A stretch of DNA of 5,705 nt from JBHJHK01 sp050330975 (GTDB taxonomy: Bacteria; Pseudomonadota; Gammaproteobacteria; Competibacterales; Competibacteraceae): assembly GCA_050330975.1 (NCBI GenBank), contig JBHJHK010000052.1, forward strand, positions 1 to 5,705. Reading direction: 5' to 3'. The position numbers were made by a program, and so were the translations under genes. The stretch's first letter is position 1. The number at the start of each line of letters is the position of its first letter. The notes below the pieces were generated by a model, which saw only the letters and a list, made by a program, of their open reading frames with translations, made no database searches and was not told the origin of the DNA. Shown here in pieces: positions 5,160-5,705 of this stretch.

Positions 5160-5705
5160 TTTGGTCACCGCCATCGCCCAGCGCCTCCACGCCCACGGCT
5201 GCCGCCACGCCTTTGGCATCCCCGGGGGAGAGGTGCTGGCCATCATGGACGCCCTCCAGCGCGCCGGCGTCGCTTTTCACCTCTGCAAACACGAAAACGC
5301 CGGCGGCTTTATGGCCGAGGGGACCTTCCACGCCACCGGTGCCCCGGGCATCTTGCTGGCCACCATCGGCCCGGGCCTGGTCAACGGGGTCAACAGCGTG
5401 GCCAACGCCTGGCAGGATCAGGTGCCCTTGATCGTCCTGTCGGGGTGTGTCGACGCCGTGGACGCCGCCACCTACACCCACCAAGTGTTCGACCACCGGG
5501 CCCTCATGGCCCCCATCACCAAGGCCACCTTGACCGCCCTGGACGGGGCGGTGGACGTGATTGTGGACCGGGCCTTGGCCATCGCCACCGCCGATCCCCA
5601 AGGGCCGGTGCACATCGACATTCCCATCGGCCTGGCCGGCAAAGACCAGGGCCCCCCTCCCCGCGCCCTGCCGCCCCCCGAGGCTCCCCTCGCCCCCCCC
5701 CCCGC
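5152..5705 (+). CDS. Thiamine-diphosphate-dependent enzyme, acetolactate-synthase-like, N-terminal part
   Basis: ThDP enzymes of this superfamily decarboxylate 2-oxo acids or transfer the resulting aldehyde unit. The visible 184 residues are the N-terminal pyrimidine-binding domain: AFGIPGGEVLAIMDAL (20-35), then CKHENAGGFMAEG (45-57), whose Glu48 matches the catalytic glutamate that activates the cofactor. Next come ATIGPGLVNGVNSVANAW, VPLIVLSG, THQVFDHRALMAPITKAT and PVHIDIPIG, the end of the domain, followed by a Pro-rich linker with an 11-base C run (5693-5703). The middle and C-terminal cofactor domains lie beyond the window. The start is TTG at 5152 with GGAG 9 nt upstream, giving the usual spacing of about 20 residues before FGIPGG. 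It overlaps the flavoprotein stop by 8 bp, so the two are probably co-transcribed and coupled. It does not resemble my memory of sulfoacetaldehyde acetyltransferase (Xsc). Substrate unknown; a 2-oxo acid decarboxylase feeding the flavoprotein's pathway is only a guess. Confidence 0.9.
   Translation, partial: MPDLVTAIAQRLHAHGCRHAFGIPGGEVLAIMDALQRAGVAFHLCKHENAGGFMAEGTFHATGAPGILLATIGPGLVNGVNSVANAWQDQVPLIVLSGCVDAVDAATYTHQVFDHRALMAPITKATLTALDGAVDVIVDRALAIATADPQGPVHIDIPIGLAGKDQGPPPRALPPPEAPLAPPP

Noticed and set aside
5017..5613. 198-aa minus-strand open frame
   Set aside because: It is antisense to the conserved ThDP-enzyme N-terminus and the flavoprotein C-terminus.
5152..5705. Sulfoacetaldehyde acetyltransferase (Xsc) as the identity of the ThDP enzyme
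   Set aside because: It would suit a sulfonate theme, but the visible motifs (FGIPGGEVLAIMDAL, THQVFDHRALMAPITKAT) differ from the Xsc N-terminus as I remember it.

Overview
The window is GC-rich and densely coding with short gaps, typical of a bacterial chromosome. The protein families (LysE/RhtB exporter, LysR regulator, acyl-CoA-dehydrogenase-fold flavoprotein, exported CXXCH protein with a likely C-terminal sorting signal) suggest a proteobacterium. No marker gene narrows it further. Both ends run into long G/C homopolymers (12 G at 48-59, 11 C at 5693-5703), and the two terminal genes are incomplete.

Left part (1-1853). An exported protein with a signal peptide, one CSACH heme-type motif, a beta-rich domain and a proline linker reads leftward off the edge. 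It is followed by a moderately AT-richer stretch (645-1230) with a possible unrecognised ORF on the plus strand and several inverted repeats. Next, on the minus strand, is a LysE/RhtB amino-acid exporter split by an apparent one-base frameshift in a short homopolymer.

Middle (2051-3765). A class I SAM-dependent methyltransferase runs rightward, and its stop codon overlaps the stop of a convergent LysR-type regulator.

Right part (3766-5705). A 161-bp AT-rich gap separates the LysR gene from a divergent gene for an acyl-CoA-dehydrogenase-fold flavoprotein. It contains a TTGT-N11-ACAA dyad of the LysR-box type. The flavoprotein gene overlaps the start of a thiamine-diphosphate enzyme gene that is cut by the window end.

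The most interesting point is the flavoprotein. It has both acyl-CoA dehydrogenase signatures but lacks a catalytic glutamate at both known positions (Gln244 and Gly368 instead) and carries Arg84. This is the residue pattern described for 3-sulfinopropionyl-CoA desulfinase of Advenella mimigardefordensis (Gln246, Gly366, Arg84). The LysR, flavoprotein and ThDP-enzyme genes therefore look like a small regulated catabolic unit, possibly for organosulfur (sulfinate) compounds. The desulfinase pattern rests on sequence plus recalled literature; the role of the ThDP enzyme and the pathway are inference.
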